64,000 bases of DNA from Lachnoanaerobaculum orale. Lineage in GTDB: Bacteria > Bacillota > Clostridia > Lachnospirales > Lachnospiraceae. Location of the stretch: the NCBI RefSeq assembly GCF_003862485.1, contig NZ_RRCM01000001.1, forward strand, positions 1,018,319 through 1,082,318. Reading direction: 5' to 3'. A program made the position numbers and the translations under genes. The notes beneath the pieces were generated by a model, which was not told the origin of the DNA, ran no database searches, and saw only the letters and a list, made by a program, of their open reading frames with translations. Each line of letters starts with the position of its first letter. The first letter of the stretch is position 1. Positions 37,583 through 45,821 of this stretch are shown here, one piece after another.

Positions 37583-38023
37583 ATGATAAGAGAAATAAAT
37601 ATATCCGATGCAAAGGAAATACAAAAAATATGCAAAACATCTCTGGGGTATGATGTTGATATAAGTACGGTTGAGAATCAGATAAAGAAATTGTCATGTG
37701 ATAATAAAAATCATATTATTGCAGTATATGAAGATGAGAATACAAAGAAGGTTATCGGATTTGTTCATGCACAGGTGTATGAAAGTGTGTATAGTGATAC
37801 CGGACTTAATATATTGGGGTTGGCTGTTGATCCTGATTTCAAGGGCAATGGATTCGGTAAAAAATTAATGTGTTATATCGAAAAATATGCTATTGATAAC
37901 GGTATTTCATTTATCAGACTGAATTCGGCCAATCATCGTGTAGAAGCACATAAATTCTATGAGAATATAGGATACAAATGTGATAAGCTGCAAAAAAGAT
38001 TTATAAAATATTTTAATATTTAA
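37583..38023 (+). CDS. GNAT family N-acetyltransferase
   Basis: The acetyl-CoA binding motif A is LGLAVDPDFKGNGFGKKLM (near residues 75-93), and motif B follows with RLNSANHRVEAHKFYENIG. The size of 146 residues is typical of small GNAT enzymes that acetylate amines, peptides or drugs; the substrate is not evident. It sits inside the immunity-like island, where a GNAT could neutralise a toxin by modification, but that is speculation. Confidence 0.85.
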   Translation: MIREINISDAKEIQKICKTSLGYDVDISTVENQIKKLSCDNKNHIIAVYEDENTKKVIGFVHAQVYESVYSDTGLNILGLAVDPDFKGNGFGKKLMCYIEKYAIDNGISFIRLNSANHRVEAHKFYENIGYKCDKLQKRFIKYFNI

Positions 38024-38036
38024 GGAGAAAATAAAA

Positions 38037-38540
38037 ATGGGACTTAGAGCAAACTATCAATATTTAGGTGATAAAGAGTTGGAAGCACTTAAAAAATTTG
38101 ACAATGAGGAAGATATCTTTGAAACGGTGGAAGACTGGAATGAAGAGGCGGAGATACTTCTTGATATAGATAAGAACTGGGATCTGCTTCACTATATGCT
38201 GACAGGAGTAAGTGCATCAGATCCTATATGGGAAGATCCTCTCAGTGAAGCTGTGGTGGGTGTAACTTCGATAGAAAAAATAGAAGATTTTATAGCCTAT
38301 ACAAAAAAGGACAGAGTTAAGGATATATTAAAAGCACTTGAAGATTTTGATATGGAAAGTGCTTTGGAAAGCTTTGGTTTGGAAGAAGGTAAAGAGGCGG
38401 ATTTATACCCTAATATTTGGGACTATGAAGAGGAAGAAGATGAAATAAAAGAAGATCTTCTTGACTGTTTTGAAAGAATGAAAGAATTTTATAAGGAAAT
38501 TTTGGAGGCGGACGGAAATGTCCTGGTTACAATCTGTTAA
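38037..38540 (+). CDS. YfbM/DUF1877 family protein
   Basis: The N-terminus MGLRANYQYLGDKELEAL and the later LLDIDKNWDLLHYMLTG and DPIWEDPLSEAVVG are the hallmarks of DUF1877 (YfbM). Family members are small acidic proteins found in immunity arrays and elsewhere; no activity is established. AAGGAG precedes the ATG. The end overlaps the next gene by 23 nt. Confidence 0.8.
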   Translation: MGLRANYQYLGDKELEALKKFDNEEDIFETVEDWNEEAEILLDIDKNWDLLHYMLTGVSASDPIWEDPLSEAVVGVTSIEKIEDFIAYTKKDRVKDILKALEDFDMESALESFGLEEGKEADLYPNIWDYEEEEDEIKEDLLDCFERMKEFYKEILEADGNVLVTIC

Positions 38541-39078
38541 GGATTTGAAATATTTATTATTATTGCTTGTACCTGTGGGAATATATCTGATGGTTATCGG
38601 CATTAAAAAGGCAAGCGGATTTGCCAAGGCTAAGATGATATATGAAATGCCTGTAAGCTTAATAGACGGAAGCTTTAGACTTGAGGATGGAGGTAAATAT
38701 GATATATGGCTTTGTGGAAAAAAGTATTCAGTATCTCCTATATATAATCTGGATATTAAACTTAAAAATAACGCTACAGGAAAGTTTGTAATATTATATC
38801 CGGATTTTTTTAGGACTACGGCAAGCAGTTTTAAGGATGTAAGAGTTAAGCTGTATACATTTGGTGCGGAGAGCGGAAGTTATAATATCTCATTAACGGA
38901 TAGAGCGGAAGAAAGAGAGAATATTATAAATAACAGAGGTATTGATTACCGTAAGTTTTCCATACAGATTCGTGAAAACGTTAGAGGTATAACTATATTC
39001 TTGGGTGTTTTGAGTATTATACTGGGATTTATGGCTATTGATGTGGGATTGGTATTCCCTCTTTTATATAAATTTTAA
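38518..39078 (+). CDS. Two-helix membrane protein of the immunity-like island
   Basis: There is one membrane helix near residues 12-27 (YLLLLLVPVGIYLMVIGI) and another at 157-182 (ITIFLGVLSIILGFM and on), with a ~125-residue beta-rich domain between them, probably outside the cell. No family is recognised. TTGGAGG lies 9 nt before the ATG, inside the YfbM-type gene. A membrane-bound immunity protein would fit a pore-forming or membrane-acting toxin; this is inference. Confidence 0.6.
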   Translation: MSWLQSVKDLKYLLLLLVPVGIYLMVIGIKKASGFAKAKMIYEMPVSLIDGSFRLEDGGKYDIWLCGKKYSVSPIYNLDIKLKNNATGKFVILYPDFFRTTASSFKDVRVKLYTFGAESGSYNISLTDRAEERENIINNRGIDYRKFSIQIRENVRGITIFLGVLSIILGFMAIDVGLVFPLLYKF

Positions 39079-39088
39079 GGAGAAGAGT

Positions 39089-39442
39089 ATGCAAATAAAA
39101 GTCTATATGGGCAGGAGCAGTATGTGCATGGGAGATGATGTAAACGCACCTAATCCAGATACATTTATTTTGCCGGATACCTTGGCAGAGTTTGTAAATA
39201 TTGTGCATGATAAGTTGCCTTTTGGAAGGTGGGATTGCTATTTGGGAAGCTATATAAAGACCGATTCACCTGATTCAGGGCTTGAGGACGGAATATTGGT
39301 TTGGAAAATAAAATCCGGAGAGAGAGCACCGATAGTTGCAAGGTGTTATGATGAAAATGGAAAGGTTATAATAAAGCATGATGATAACTGGCATGAAGAG
39401 ATTGTAAACTACCCATATTTATATTTTTATAAGAGGGACTGA
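39089..39442 (+). CDS. Uncharacterised protein of the immunity-like island
   Basis: The 117-residue protein opens with MQIKVYMGRSSMCMGDDVNA and has a beta-rich body ending in YPYLYFYKRD. No family is recognised. ATG 39089 is chosen over an in-frame ATG at 39038 because AAGGAGAAG is just upstream and the longer form would overlap the previous gene by 41 nt. It is 1 nt from the next gene. Confidence 0.6.
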   Translation: MQIKVYMGRSSMCMGDDVNAPNPDTFILPDTLAEFVNIVHDKLPFGRWDCYLGSYIKTDSPDSGLEDGILVWKIKSGERAPIVARCYDENGKVIIKHDDNWHEEIVNYPYLYFYKRD

Positions 39443-39443
39443 C

Positions 39444-39674
39444 ATGGAGGCAGGTAAGGCTTATATTGTCAAAAAGAATATTTTTAAACTTAGTGTCGGT
39501 CAGATATTGACTCTAAAAAGATGCGGTTATCAGGCTTACTACGGTGAGCATAATTATGTTTTTACGGATAATGAGAATAAAAGTATATGTATTGTCTTAA
39601 GAGATGATGTAGATGAGGATATGAAGATATATCATCATTTGGATGAATATTTTGAAAAGTCAGACAGTGTATAG
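39444..39674 (+). CDS. Small protein, possibly DUF3601-like
   Basis: The 76 residues start MEAGKAYIVKKNIFKLSVGQ and continue LTLKRCGYQAYYGEHNYVF, which resembles the DUF3601 pattern of a GxxYxVxKxF start followed by a strand-rich body. The similarity is only by eye. The gene starts one base after the previous stop and 20 nt before the next gene. Confidence 0.5.
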   Translation: MEAGKAYIVKKNIFKLSVGQILTLKRCGYQAYYGEHNYVFTDNENKSICIVLRDDVDEDMKIYHHLDEYFEKSDSV

Positions 39675-39693
39675 TTTATGATTTGGAGGAAAA

Positions 39694-40182
39694 ATGTCAA
39701 CTTGGAGCGGTATTAGAAAAAGAATGGAAAGCGAATATCTGGCAGAAAGTTTAAAGGGTGATATCAGCTACTTTGCAACATCCTACAGCAGGTCTCCGGA
39801 TCATGAAGGTAGGGCAGCTATAAGATATAAAGGTAAAGAGATTATAAAGGGTTGTTATTATTATAATTGGACAAAAGCGGCGTCTTTTCCAAAAGATGAA
39901 AAGTATGAAAGACGTATGAGAGAAGAATTTGCCTATATTGACGATACCGCCATAAAGCTTGGAGTTTTCGATCAGAGGTGCTTTTATAGGGCATTTGATG
40001 AGTTTGACAACCAAAGCATTGAAAAGAGTCTATACAGTGAAAATATGCTTGTAAGAATATTTGCTGTTTTGGACAGAAGAGTCGGTAAAAGAAAACTTAT
40101 ATCCATGAAAGAAACTATAGAAAACGAAGACGATACATTTAAAGAGTTCTTTGCTATCAGAATGAATGCGGAGGGGATATAG
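39694..40182 (+). CDS. SF0329-like protein of the immunity-like island
   Basis: The opening MSTWSGIRKRMESEYLAESL, followed by GDISYFATSYSRSPDHEGRA and a GKEII block, recalls the SF0329 family of small proteins that often occur in toxin-immunity arrays. The assignment is by remembered pattern, not by search. The remaining half is helical and basic (DRRVGKRKLISMKETIEN). GGAGG precedes the ATG. Confidence 0.6.
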   Translation: MSTWSGIRKRMESEYLAESLKGDISYFATSYSRSPDHEGRAAIRYKGKEIIKGCYYYNWTKAASFPKDEKYERRMREEFAYIDDTAIKLGVFDQRCFYRAFDEFDNQSIEKSLYSENMLVRIFAVLDRRVGKRKLISMKETIENEDDTFKEFFAIRMNAEGI

Positions 40183-40184
40183 AA

Positions 40185-40595
40185 ATGGATTTTATAATAG
40201 CCGAAGAGGGTGTGCCTGTAAGTGTAGGTGCATATGGAGCAGAAATCGCATATTATGGAAGTGAGATTGTATTAAACTATGAGACTGAGCCACCGATGGG
40301 GGATTTTATTTTTTCAGCAAAGCTTCCACTGTTAGATAAAGAACTACCGTTTTGGATGTATGGAAGAAATCTTGTATTCTTAGATGCATATTATGTAATT
40401 GTAGAGAGTGTTAAAAAGAAAACCTGGGATCCCATAACTACTGTAGTCGTTGATATTCACAGAGGAAAATATGCAAGTCTTAATCATTGGTATAGTGATA
40501 TATCGGTAGAAGATGAAGTTGTACTTAAAAACAGGTTTGAAAAGAGTACACTGATATTAAAGGATGTAGACGGATTGGAATGGATACAATTATAA
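40185..40595 (+). CDS. Uncharacterised protein, last gene of the immunity-like island
   Basis: The 136-residue product is beta-rich, starts MDFIIAEEGVPVSVGAYGAE and has no membrane helix. No family is recognised. It starts 2 nt after the SF0329-like gene, so it belongs to the same transcript, and a strong terminator ends the island after it. Confidence 0.6.
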   Translation: MDFIIAEEGVPVSVGAYGAEIAYYGSEIVLNYETEPPMGDFIFSAKLPLLDKELPFWMYGRNLVFLDAYYVIVESVKKKTWDPITTVVVDIHRGKYASLNHWYSDISVEDEVVLKNRFEKSTLILKDVDGLEWIQL

Positions 40596-40599
40596 TTAT

Positions 40600-40625
40600 A
40601 AGGGGCGATTATCGCCCCTTATTTT
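40600..40625. terminator. Bidirectional terminator between island and MATE gene
   Basis: AAGGGGCGA and TCGCCCCTT form a tight GC-rich stem with a 3-nt loop between two converging genes. Confidence 0.85.
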
Positions 40626-41970
40626 AAAAATCTCTTGTAATATTTTTCAGCCATTTATAACTCTTATAATGTTTATAAACAAATGGAATCTTTACAAACT
40701 CATCGGTACATATGAGGAAATATACCCACATTGGCGGAAGCTTAAGAACAAAAGCAGATATAAAGCCAAGCGGAACGGCATATCCCCACATATCAATCAC
40801 ATCGCAGATAAATCCCCATTTTGAATCTCCTCCTGAACGGAAAATTCCGCATATAAAGGCTGTGTTCAGAGCCTGTCCCCAGATGTAGTACATACTTATA
40901 TAAAGCATTATACTCAGGTAATCTCTTGCTGTCGGAGTCAATGTTGCCATATTGAAAAACACAGGTCTTAAAACAAATATAACAATACTTCCAAGTAAAG
41001 CCGACAGTGCGGTTATTTTTAAGAAATGAGAAGAATCTGCTTTTACAGTGTCACTATTTCCTGAGCCTATAGATTTACCAAGTATTATTGCACCTGCATT
41101 TGCAATACCGAAACATACGACAGTTCCGAAGTTTCTGGCCACAACTACAACAGCATTTGCGGCAACTATATCACCTCCAAGATGTCCCATTATTACAGAA
41201 TACATTGAAAACGCAATTCCCCAAACTATTTCATTGCCGAAGGCAGGCATGGAGTATTTTAAAAAGTCTAAAAACAGAACTTTATTTGTATTAAAGACTG
41301 TCTTTATACGGAAGTGTATAGACTTAGGTATGAAGTTGTCGATTATGCATATGGTAAGCTCTATAGCTCTTGCAATAACTGTTGCAAGTGCCACTCCTAT
41401 GATACCCAGTTTCGGAAGACCGAAAAATCCGAATATAAAAGTTGCATTCAGAATAATATTGAGTAAAAATGCCACCGTATATGCGGCGGTAGAGAAGTTT
41501 ACCCTTTCGACACTTCTCATAGTACAAAGGTAAACCTGTGAAAAGCTCATCAGCAGGTATGAAAAGCTTACAACTCTTAAGTACGGTATACCTGAGACTA
41601 TCAAATTGGTATCGTTTGTGAAAATATTCATCAAAAATCCGGGGAAAAAGAATGCAAGTATAAAGAACACACTTGATATGGCAACTGAAAGCTGCATTGC
41701 GATACCCATTATATTTTCAATAGTCTTTGTATCATTTTTGCCCCAATACTGTGCCGCCAGCATAATGACACCGGATGCAATGCCTGCATATACCAGGTTT
41801 AAAATAAACATTATCTGATTTGCAAGTGAGCCTGCAGCAAGTGCATCTTGTCCTACAAAGCCAAGCATTATAACATCCGCCGAACCTACAGCGGTTGTAA
41901 CAATATTTTGTATGACTATAGGTATTGCAAGTCTTACTATATCTTTATTAAAAGAAGAGTTGTTATGCAT
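40624..41970 (-). CDS. MATE family efflux transporter
   Basis: About twelve membrane helices and MATE motifs are present: LAIPIVIQNIVTTAVGSADV at the start, AAQYWGKND and IILGKSIGSGN mid-protein. MATE pumps export cationic drugs or metabolites with Na+ or H+. The start at 41970 has GGAGG 7 nt upstream; an in-frame TTG at 41988 is rejected. It has its own promoter and palindromic operator. Confidence 0.9.
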   Translation of the reverse strand: MHNNSSFNKDIVRLAIPIVIQNIVTTAVGSADVIMLGFVGQDALAAGSLANQIMFILNLVYAGIASGVIMLAAQYWGKNDTKTIENIMGIAMQLSVAISSVFFILAFFFPGFLMNIFTNDTNLIVSGIPYLRVVSFSYLLMSFSQVYLCTMRSVERVNFSTAAYTVAFLLNIILNATFIFGFFGLPKLGIIGVALATVIARAIELTICIIDNFIPKSIHFRIKTVFNTNKVLFLDFLKYSMPAFGNEIVWGIAFSMYSVIMGHLGGDIVAANAVVVVARNFGTVVCFGIANAGAIILGKSIGSGNSDTVKADSSHFLKITALSALLGSIVIFVLRPVFFNMATLTPTARDYLSIMLYISMYYIWGQALNTAFICGIFRSGGDSKWGFICDVIDMWGYAVPLGFISAFVLKLPPMWVYFLICTDEFVKIPFVYKHYKSYKWLKNITRDF

Positions 41971-42018
41971 ATCAATCCTCCGTATCAAATTATCCGAAAA
42001 TTAAGTGTTTCGGGTGAT

Positions 42019-42039
42019 TGTTCCATTATATGTGGAACA
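42019..42039 (-). promoter_or_regulatory. Palindromic operator over the MATE promoter
   Basis: TGTTCCA, 7 nt, TGGAACA is a perfect inverted repeat. It contains the -10 box of the MATE promoter, so a bound repressor would block transcription. The layout suits a dimeric regulator such as MarR or TetR type; no regulator gene is adjacent. Confidence 0.6.
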
Positions 42040-42053
42040 GAAAGTCAAGTCAA
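42025..42053 (-). promoter_or_regulatory. Promoter of the MATE gene
   Basis: On the minus strand, TTGACT (42053-42048), 17 nt and TATAAT (42030-42025) form a near-consensus promoter about 55 bases before the start codon. Confidence 0.7.
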
Positions 42054-42086
42054 ATAAAAAATAGAAAGTCAAGTCAAATAAAAAAT
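42039..42086. repeat. 24-bp perfect tandem duplication
   Basis: AGAAAGTCAAGTCAAATAAA plus AAAT occurs twice in a row (42039-42062, 42063-42086). It carries duplicated TTGACT boxes for the minus strand and abuts the tRNA-Arg promoter. Confidence 0.85.
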
Positions 42087-42090
42087 TCTC

Positions 42091-42119
42091 TTGACAAATA
42101 CATACCGTTCATGTAGAAT
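42091..42119 (+). promoter_or_regulatory. Promoter of tRNA-Arg
   Basis: TTGACA, 17 nt and TAGAAT lie 13 bases before the mature tRNA 5' end. Confidence 0.75.
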
Positions 42120-42132
42120 ACATACTTGCAAT

Positions 42133-42206
42133 GTGTGTGTAGCTCAGCTGGATAGAGCACTTGGCTACGGACCAAGGTGTCGGGAGTTCGAATCTTCTCA
42201 CGCACG
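42133..42206 (+). tRNA. tRNA-Arg (anticodon ACG)
   Basis: The acceptor arms GTGTGTG and CACGCAC pair with one G-U. The anticodon stem TTGG-type encloses the loop CTACGGA, giving ACG, which reads CGN codons after A34-to-I editing. The T-loop is GTTCGAATC. CCA is not encoded. Discriminator G at 42206. Confidence 0.93.
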
Positions 42207-42213
42207 TTATTAG

Positions 42214-42243
42214 AACCTCAGCAACCTTGCTGAGGTTTTTGTT
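42214..42243 (+). terminator. Terminator after tRNA-Arg
   Basis: AACCTCAGCAA and TTGCTGAGGTT form an 11-bp stem with a CC core loop, followed by a T-run. The ecfA1 ribosome site follows, so partial readthrough could feed the ECF genes. Confidence 0.85.
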
Positions 42244-42269
42244 TTATAAAAAGTAAGTAAAAGGAAAAT

Positions 42270-43124
42270 ATGGGAATAGTAAAAGCAACAAAGCTTATAT
42301 TTGATTATATAACAAGAGATGAAGCGGACAATGTAGAGGATGTAAAAAGAGCCATCAATAATTTAAATATTGACATCACTCAAGGTGATTTTGTGGCGAT
42401 TTTAGGACATAACGGCTCGGGAAAATCTACATTTGCAAAACATTTAAACGGTATATTATTACCTACAGAAGGTACTGTATTTATCTCTGATTTGGATACG
42501 GCAAATGATGAAACACTTCTTGATTTGAGAAAGATGGTGGGAATGGTATTCCAAAATCCGGATAATCAGATCATAGGAAATGTGGTGGAAGAAGATGTGG
42601 CATTCGGGCCTGAAAATATCGGTATTCCGACAGATGATATGTGGAAGAGAGTTGATACCGCACTGGAGGCGGTAGGAATGACCGCTTACAGATACAAATC
42701 TCCGAACAAACTTTCAGGAGGACAAAAGCAAAGAGTGGCTATAGCGGGTATTATGGCAATGAAGCCTAAATGTATTGTACTTGACGAGCCTACCGCGATG
42801 CTTGATCCGAACGGAAGAAAAGAAGTTATAAAGACGGTTCTTGAGCTTAATAAAAAGGAAAATATTACTGTAATACTTATCACACACTATATGGAAGAGG
42901 TTATAGAAGCCGACAGAGTTATAGTAATGGATGAGGGTAAGATAGTAATGGACGGAACACCGAAAGAAGTCTTTTCTCACGTCGATGAACTTAAGAAGCT
43001 GAGGCTTGATGTTCCGAGTACAACCGAACTGGCATATGAATTGAAGCAGGCAGGATTAAAATTGCCTGACGGTATACTTACATTGGATGAGCTTGTAGAT
43101 AACCTTTTACCTATACTAAAATAA
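42270..43124 (+). CDS. ecfA1: ECF transporter ATPase EcfA1
   Basis: This is one of two ATPases of the energy-coupling-factor module that powers many vitamin and metal uptake S-components. Walker A is GHNGSGKST, the Q-loop is VFQNPDNQI, the signature is [12 protein letters not shown] and Walker B is [13 protein letters not shown]. The ending [14 protein letters not shown] is the EcfA-specific tail. The length of 284 residues is typical. AAAGGAAA precedes the ATG. Confidence 0.95.
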   Translation: MGIVKATKLIFDYITRDEADNVEDVKRAINNLNIDITQGDFVAILGHNGSGKSTFAKHLNGILLPTEGTVFISDLDTANDETLLDLRKMVGMVFQNPDNQIIGNVVEEDVAFGPENIGIPTDDMWKRVDTALEAVGMTAYRYKSPNKLSGGQKQRVAIAGIMAMKPKCIVLDEPTAMLDPNGRKEVIKTVLELNKKENITVILITHYMEEVIEADRVIVMDEGKIVMDGTPKEVFSHVDELKKLRLDVPSTTELAYELKQAGLKLPDGILTLDELVDNLLPILK

Positions 43125-43142
43125 ACACATTTGGAGAAGAAA

Positions 43143-44027
43143 ATGCAAGAAAATGTGCAAGATATTCAAATAGAAGCAAAGAAATTAAACTTTATATATG
43201 GAGAAGGAACTGCTTTTGAACAGTATGCCATCAAAGATGTCTCGTTCAAGATAAGAAGGGGAGAGTTCGTAGGTATTATTGGACATACAGGCTCGGGTAA
43301 ATCCACTTTGATACAGCATCTGAACGGACTGATTAAGGCGACCTCAGGAGAGCTTTTCTTTAACGGTGAAAATATATATGCTCCAAAATATGACCTAAGA
43401 CTCTTAAGACAGAAGGTAGGACTTGTTTTCCAGTATCCTGAGCATCAGCTTTTTGAGGTGGACGTACTTTCAGATGTGGAATTCGGACCGAGAAATCAAA
43501 AGCTTCCGGAAACTGAGGTGGAAGCCAGAGCAAAGGAAAGTTTGGAACTTGTTGGGCTTGACGAAAGCTTTTATAAGAAGTCACCTTTTGAACTTTCCGG
43601 AGGACAAAAAAGAAGAGTAGCCATAGCCGGAGTTTTGGCAATGAATCCTGAAGTACTTATTTTAGATGAGCCTACAGCAGGACTTGACCCGAAGGGAAGA
43701 GATGAGCTCTTTGATGAAATCATTGAGCTTAAGAAAAAAAGAAATATGACCGTTATCCTTGTTTCACACAGTATGGAGGACGTAGCAAAGTATGTCGACA
43801 GGTTGCTTGTTATGAATAAGGGTGAACTTGTCTTAGACGGTACGCCGAAGGAAGTTTTCAAACAGTATAAATTCCTTGAAAGTATAGGACTCAGCGCTCC
43901 CGGAATAACATATATAGTGGAGAGACTTAAAAAAGAAGGTGTAGACCTGGGGGACGATATTACTACAATAGAAGAAGCCAGGGATAAAATATTAGAATAT
44001 ATTAAGAGAAAGGATAAAAATGCTTAG
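43143..44027 (+). CDS. ecfA2: ECF transporter ATPase EcfA2
   Basis: The second ECF ATPase has Walker A GHTGSGKST, Q-loop VFQYPEHQLFE (the YPEHQL form is diagnostic of EcfA2), signature LSGGQKRRVAIA and Walker B LILDEPTAGLDP. ATG 43143 with GGAGAAG upstream is preferred to an in-frame TTG at 43131. It pairs with EcfA1 as a heterodimer and overlaps ecfT by 8 nt. Confidence 0.95.
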   Translation: MQENVQDIQIEAKKLNFIYGEGTAFEQYAIKDVSFKIRRGEFVGIIGHTGSGKSTLIQHLNGLIKATSGELFFNGENIYAPKYDLRLLRQKVGLVFQYPEHQLFEVDVLSDVEFGPRNQKLPETEVEARAKESLELVGLDESFYKKSPFELSGGQKRRVAIAGVLAMNPEVLILDEPTAGLDPKGRDELFDEIIELKKKRNMTVILVSHSMEDVAKYVDRLLVMNKGELVLDGTPKEVFKQYKFLESIGLSAPGITYIVERLKKEGVDLGDDITTIEEARDKILEYIKRKDKNA

Positions 44028-44826
44028 AGAGATTACATTGGGACAGTACTATCCTGTAGATTCTTTTGTACACAGACTTGACCCGAGAACAAAACTTTTC
44101 GGAACTATGGTTTTTATTATTTCTCTTTTCTTGGCAAACTCATGGCCGGGTTACGGACTTGCAACACTTTTTTTGGTAATTGCGATAGGACTGTCAAAGG
44201 TTCCTGTAAAGTTTATGCTGAAGGGACTTAAGGCGGTACTTGTTCTGCTTATAATAAGTGTAAGTTTTAATCTGTTTTTGACTGATGGAGAAGTGGTTTT
44301 TAAGCTTTGGATATTTAAGATAACAAGAGAAGGTATCAGAATATCGCTGTTTATGGGAATGCGACTGATTTTCCTTATAGTAGGTTCTTCGGTAATGACA
44401 CTTACCACAACTCCGAATGCACTTACAGACGGTCTTGAAAAAAGCATGGGATTTTTGAAAGTTATAAAGATACCGGTGCATGAGATATCAATGATGATGT
44501 CGATTGCACTTAGATTTATTCCCATATTGATAGAGGAAACTGATAAAATAATGAAGGCTCAGATGGCAAGAGGTGCCGATTTTGAGTCGGGAAATATAAT
44601 ACAAAAAGCAAAGGCAATGGTTCCGCTTTTGGTTCCGCTTTTCATTTCTGCAATGAGGAGAGCTACAGATCTTGCTATGGCGATGGAAGCCAGATGTTAT
44701 CACGGCGGTGAGGGCAGAACTAAGCTCAAACCTTTAAAATATAAGAAGATTGATATAATTGCATATTTATATTATTTGATATATATGCTTATATGTATTG
44801 CTTTGGTTTTTATTTTTAGGAAGTAG
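44020..44826 (+). CDS. ecfT: ECF transporter transmembrane subunit EcfT
   Basis: This membrane scaffold of the ECF module has about five helices and the two coupling motifs with the A-R-G pattern: AQMARGADF and AMEARCYHGG. The 268-residue length is standard. The start lies within the ecfA2 end, and truA follows within 5 bases, the usual order ecfA1-ecfA2-ecfT-truA in Firmicutes. Confidence 0.95.
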   Translation: MLREITLGQYYPVDSFVHRLDPRTKLFGTMVFIISLFLANSWPGYGLATLFLVIAIGLSKVPVKFMLKGLKAVLVLLIISVSFNLFLTDGEVVFKLWIFKITREGIRISLFMGMRLIFLIVGSSVMTLTTTPNALTDGLEKSMGFLKVIKIPVHEISMMMSIALRFIPILIEETDKIMKAQMARGADFESGNIIQKAKAMVPLLVPLFISAMRRATDLAMAMEARCYHGGEGRTKLKPLKYKKIDIIAYLYYLIYMLICIALVFIFRK

Positions 44827-44830
44827 GGTA

Positions 44831-45568
44831 ATGAGAAGAATAAGACTTATAGTATCCTATGACGGTACAAATTATTGCGGCTGGCAAAAGCAGCCTAACG
44901 GAATAACTATAGAAGAAGTATTAAATAATGCCATTTCAAAACTTACAGGTGAGGAGATAGAGGTTATAGGAGCTTCAAGAACAGACTCGGGAGTACATGC
45001 CTATGGAAATGTGGCCGTATTTGATACCAATGCAAGAATGGCGGCAGATAAGTTTGCATTTGCAATAAATCAAAGACTTCCGGATGATATCAGAATACAA
45101 TATTCCGACGAGGTGGAAGCAGGTTGGCATCCGAGAAAGAATGACTGTATAAAGACCTATACCTATAGAATTTTGAATCGAAAGATTGATATACCTACAG
45201 AAAGACTTTATGCACATTTTTGCTATTTCAATCTGGATGTTGAAAAGATGAGAGAGGCAAGCGGGTACTTTATAGGAACACATGATTTTACAAGCTTTTG
45301 CTCACAGAAATCTCAGGCCTCATCACCTGTAAGAACCATCTTTTCTCTGGAAATATTACAGGATGAAGATATGATTACAATTGTGGTAAGAGGTGACGGT
45401 TTCCTCTACAATATGATTCGTATTATAGCAGGCACTCTGATAAAGGTTGGTATGGGCGTTTATCCGCCAAGTTATATAACAGAGATAATGAAAGCAAGAG
45501 ATAGAAAATTTGCAGGGCAGACAATGCCGGCAAAGGGACTGACATTAGTTGAAATTGAATATATTTAA
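44831..45568 (+). CDS. truA: tRNA pseudouridine(38-40) synthase TruA
   Basis: TruA makes pseudouridine at positions 38-40 of tRNA anticodon stems. The opening IVSYDGTNYCGWQKQPNG and the catalytic Asp motif GASRTDSGVHAYGNVA are diagnostic; KGLTLVEIEY ends the protein. ATG 44831, four bases after the ecfT stop, replaces an in-frame start at 44798 inside ecfT. The length of 245 residues is normal. Confidence 0.95.
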   Translation: MRRIRLIVSYDGTNYCGWQKQPNGITIEEVLNNAISKLTGEEIEVIGASRTDSGVHAYGNVAVFDTNARMAADKFAFAINQRLPDDIRIQYSDEVEAGWHPRKNDCIKTYTYRILNRKIDIPTERLYAHFCYFNLDVEKMREASGYFIGTHDFTSFCSQKSQASSPVRTIFSLEILQDEDMITIVVRGDGFLYNMIRIIAGTLIKVGMGVYPPSYITEIMKARDRKFAGQTMPAKGLTLVEIEYI

Positions 45569-45570
45569 GC

Positions 45571-45598
45571 AGGATGCGAGATGATCGCATCCTTTTTT
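45571..45598 (+). terminator. Terminator after truA
   Basis: GGATGCGA and TCGCATCC enclose a 5-nt loop and are followed by T6. Confidence 0.9.
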
Positions 45599-45639
45599 AT
45601 AACAAAGATATTGTTTGCTTTTTAGTGTAAAATAATTCA

Positions 45640-45660
45640 TAATAATAGGAATTATTATTA
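45640..45660. promoter_or_regulatory. AT-rich inverted repeat upstream of ahpC
   Basis: TAATAATA, a 5-nt spacer and TATTATTA form perfect 8-bp arms in the 250-base leader of ahpC. The composition resembles Fur/PerR-family sites, which would suit a peroxide-responsive gene, but it does not match the PerR consensus closely. Confidence 0.35.
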
Positions 45661-45821
45661 GTTAAAACGACGAAATTACAAAAATGCTATTGTGTATACA
45701 ATAATTTTATGTTAAATATAATAATAACAGGTTAGGAAAACCTATCAATTACCTTTTGAGTAAAGATATTTCCTATACTGATTTAGAACAAAAAATATTT
45801 TATTTATATAAGGAGGCAGTT

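Noticed and set aside
33634..40595. Prophage or integrative element
   Set aside because: No integrase, transposase, structural phage gene, flanking repeat or tRNA insertion site is seen at either edge.
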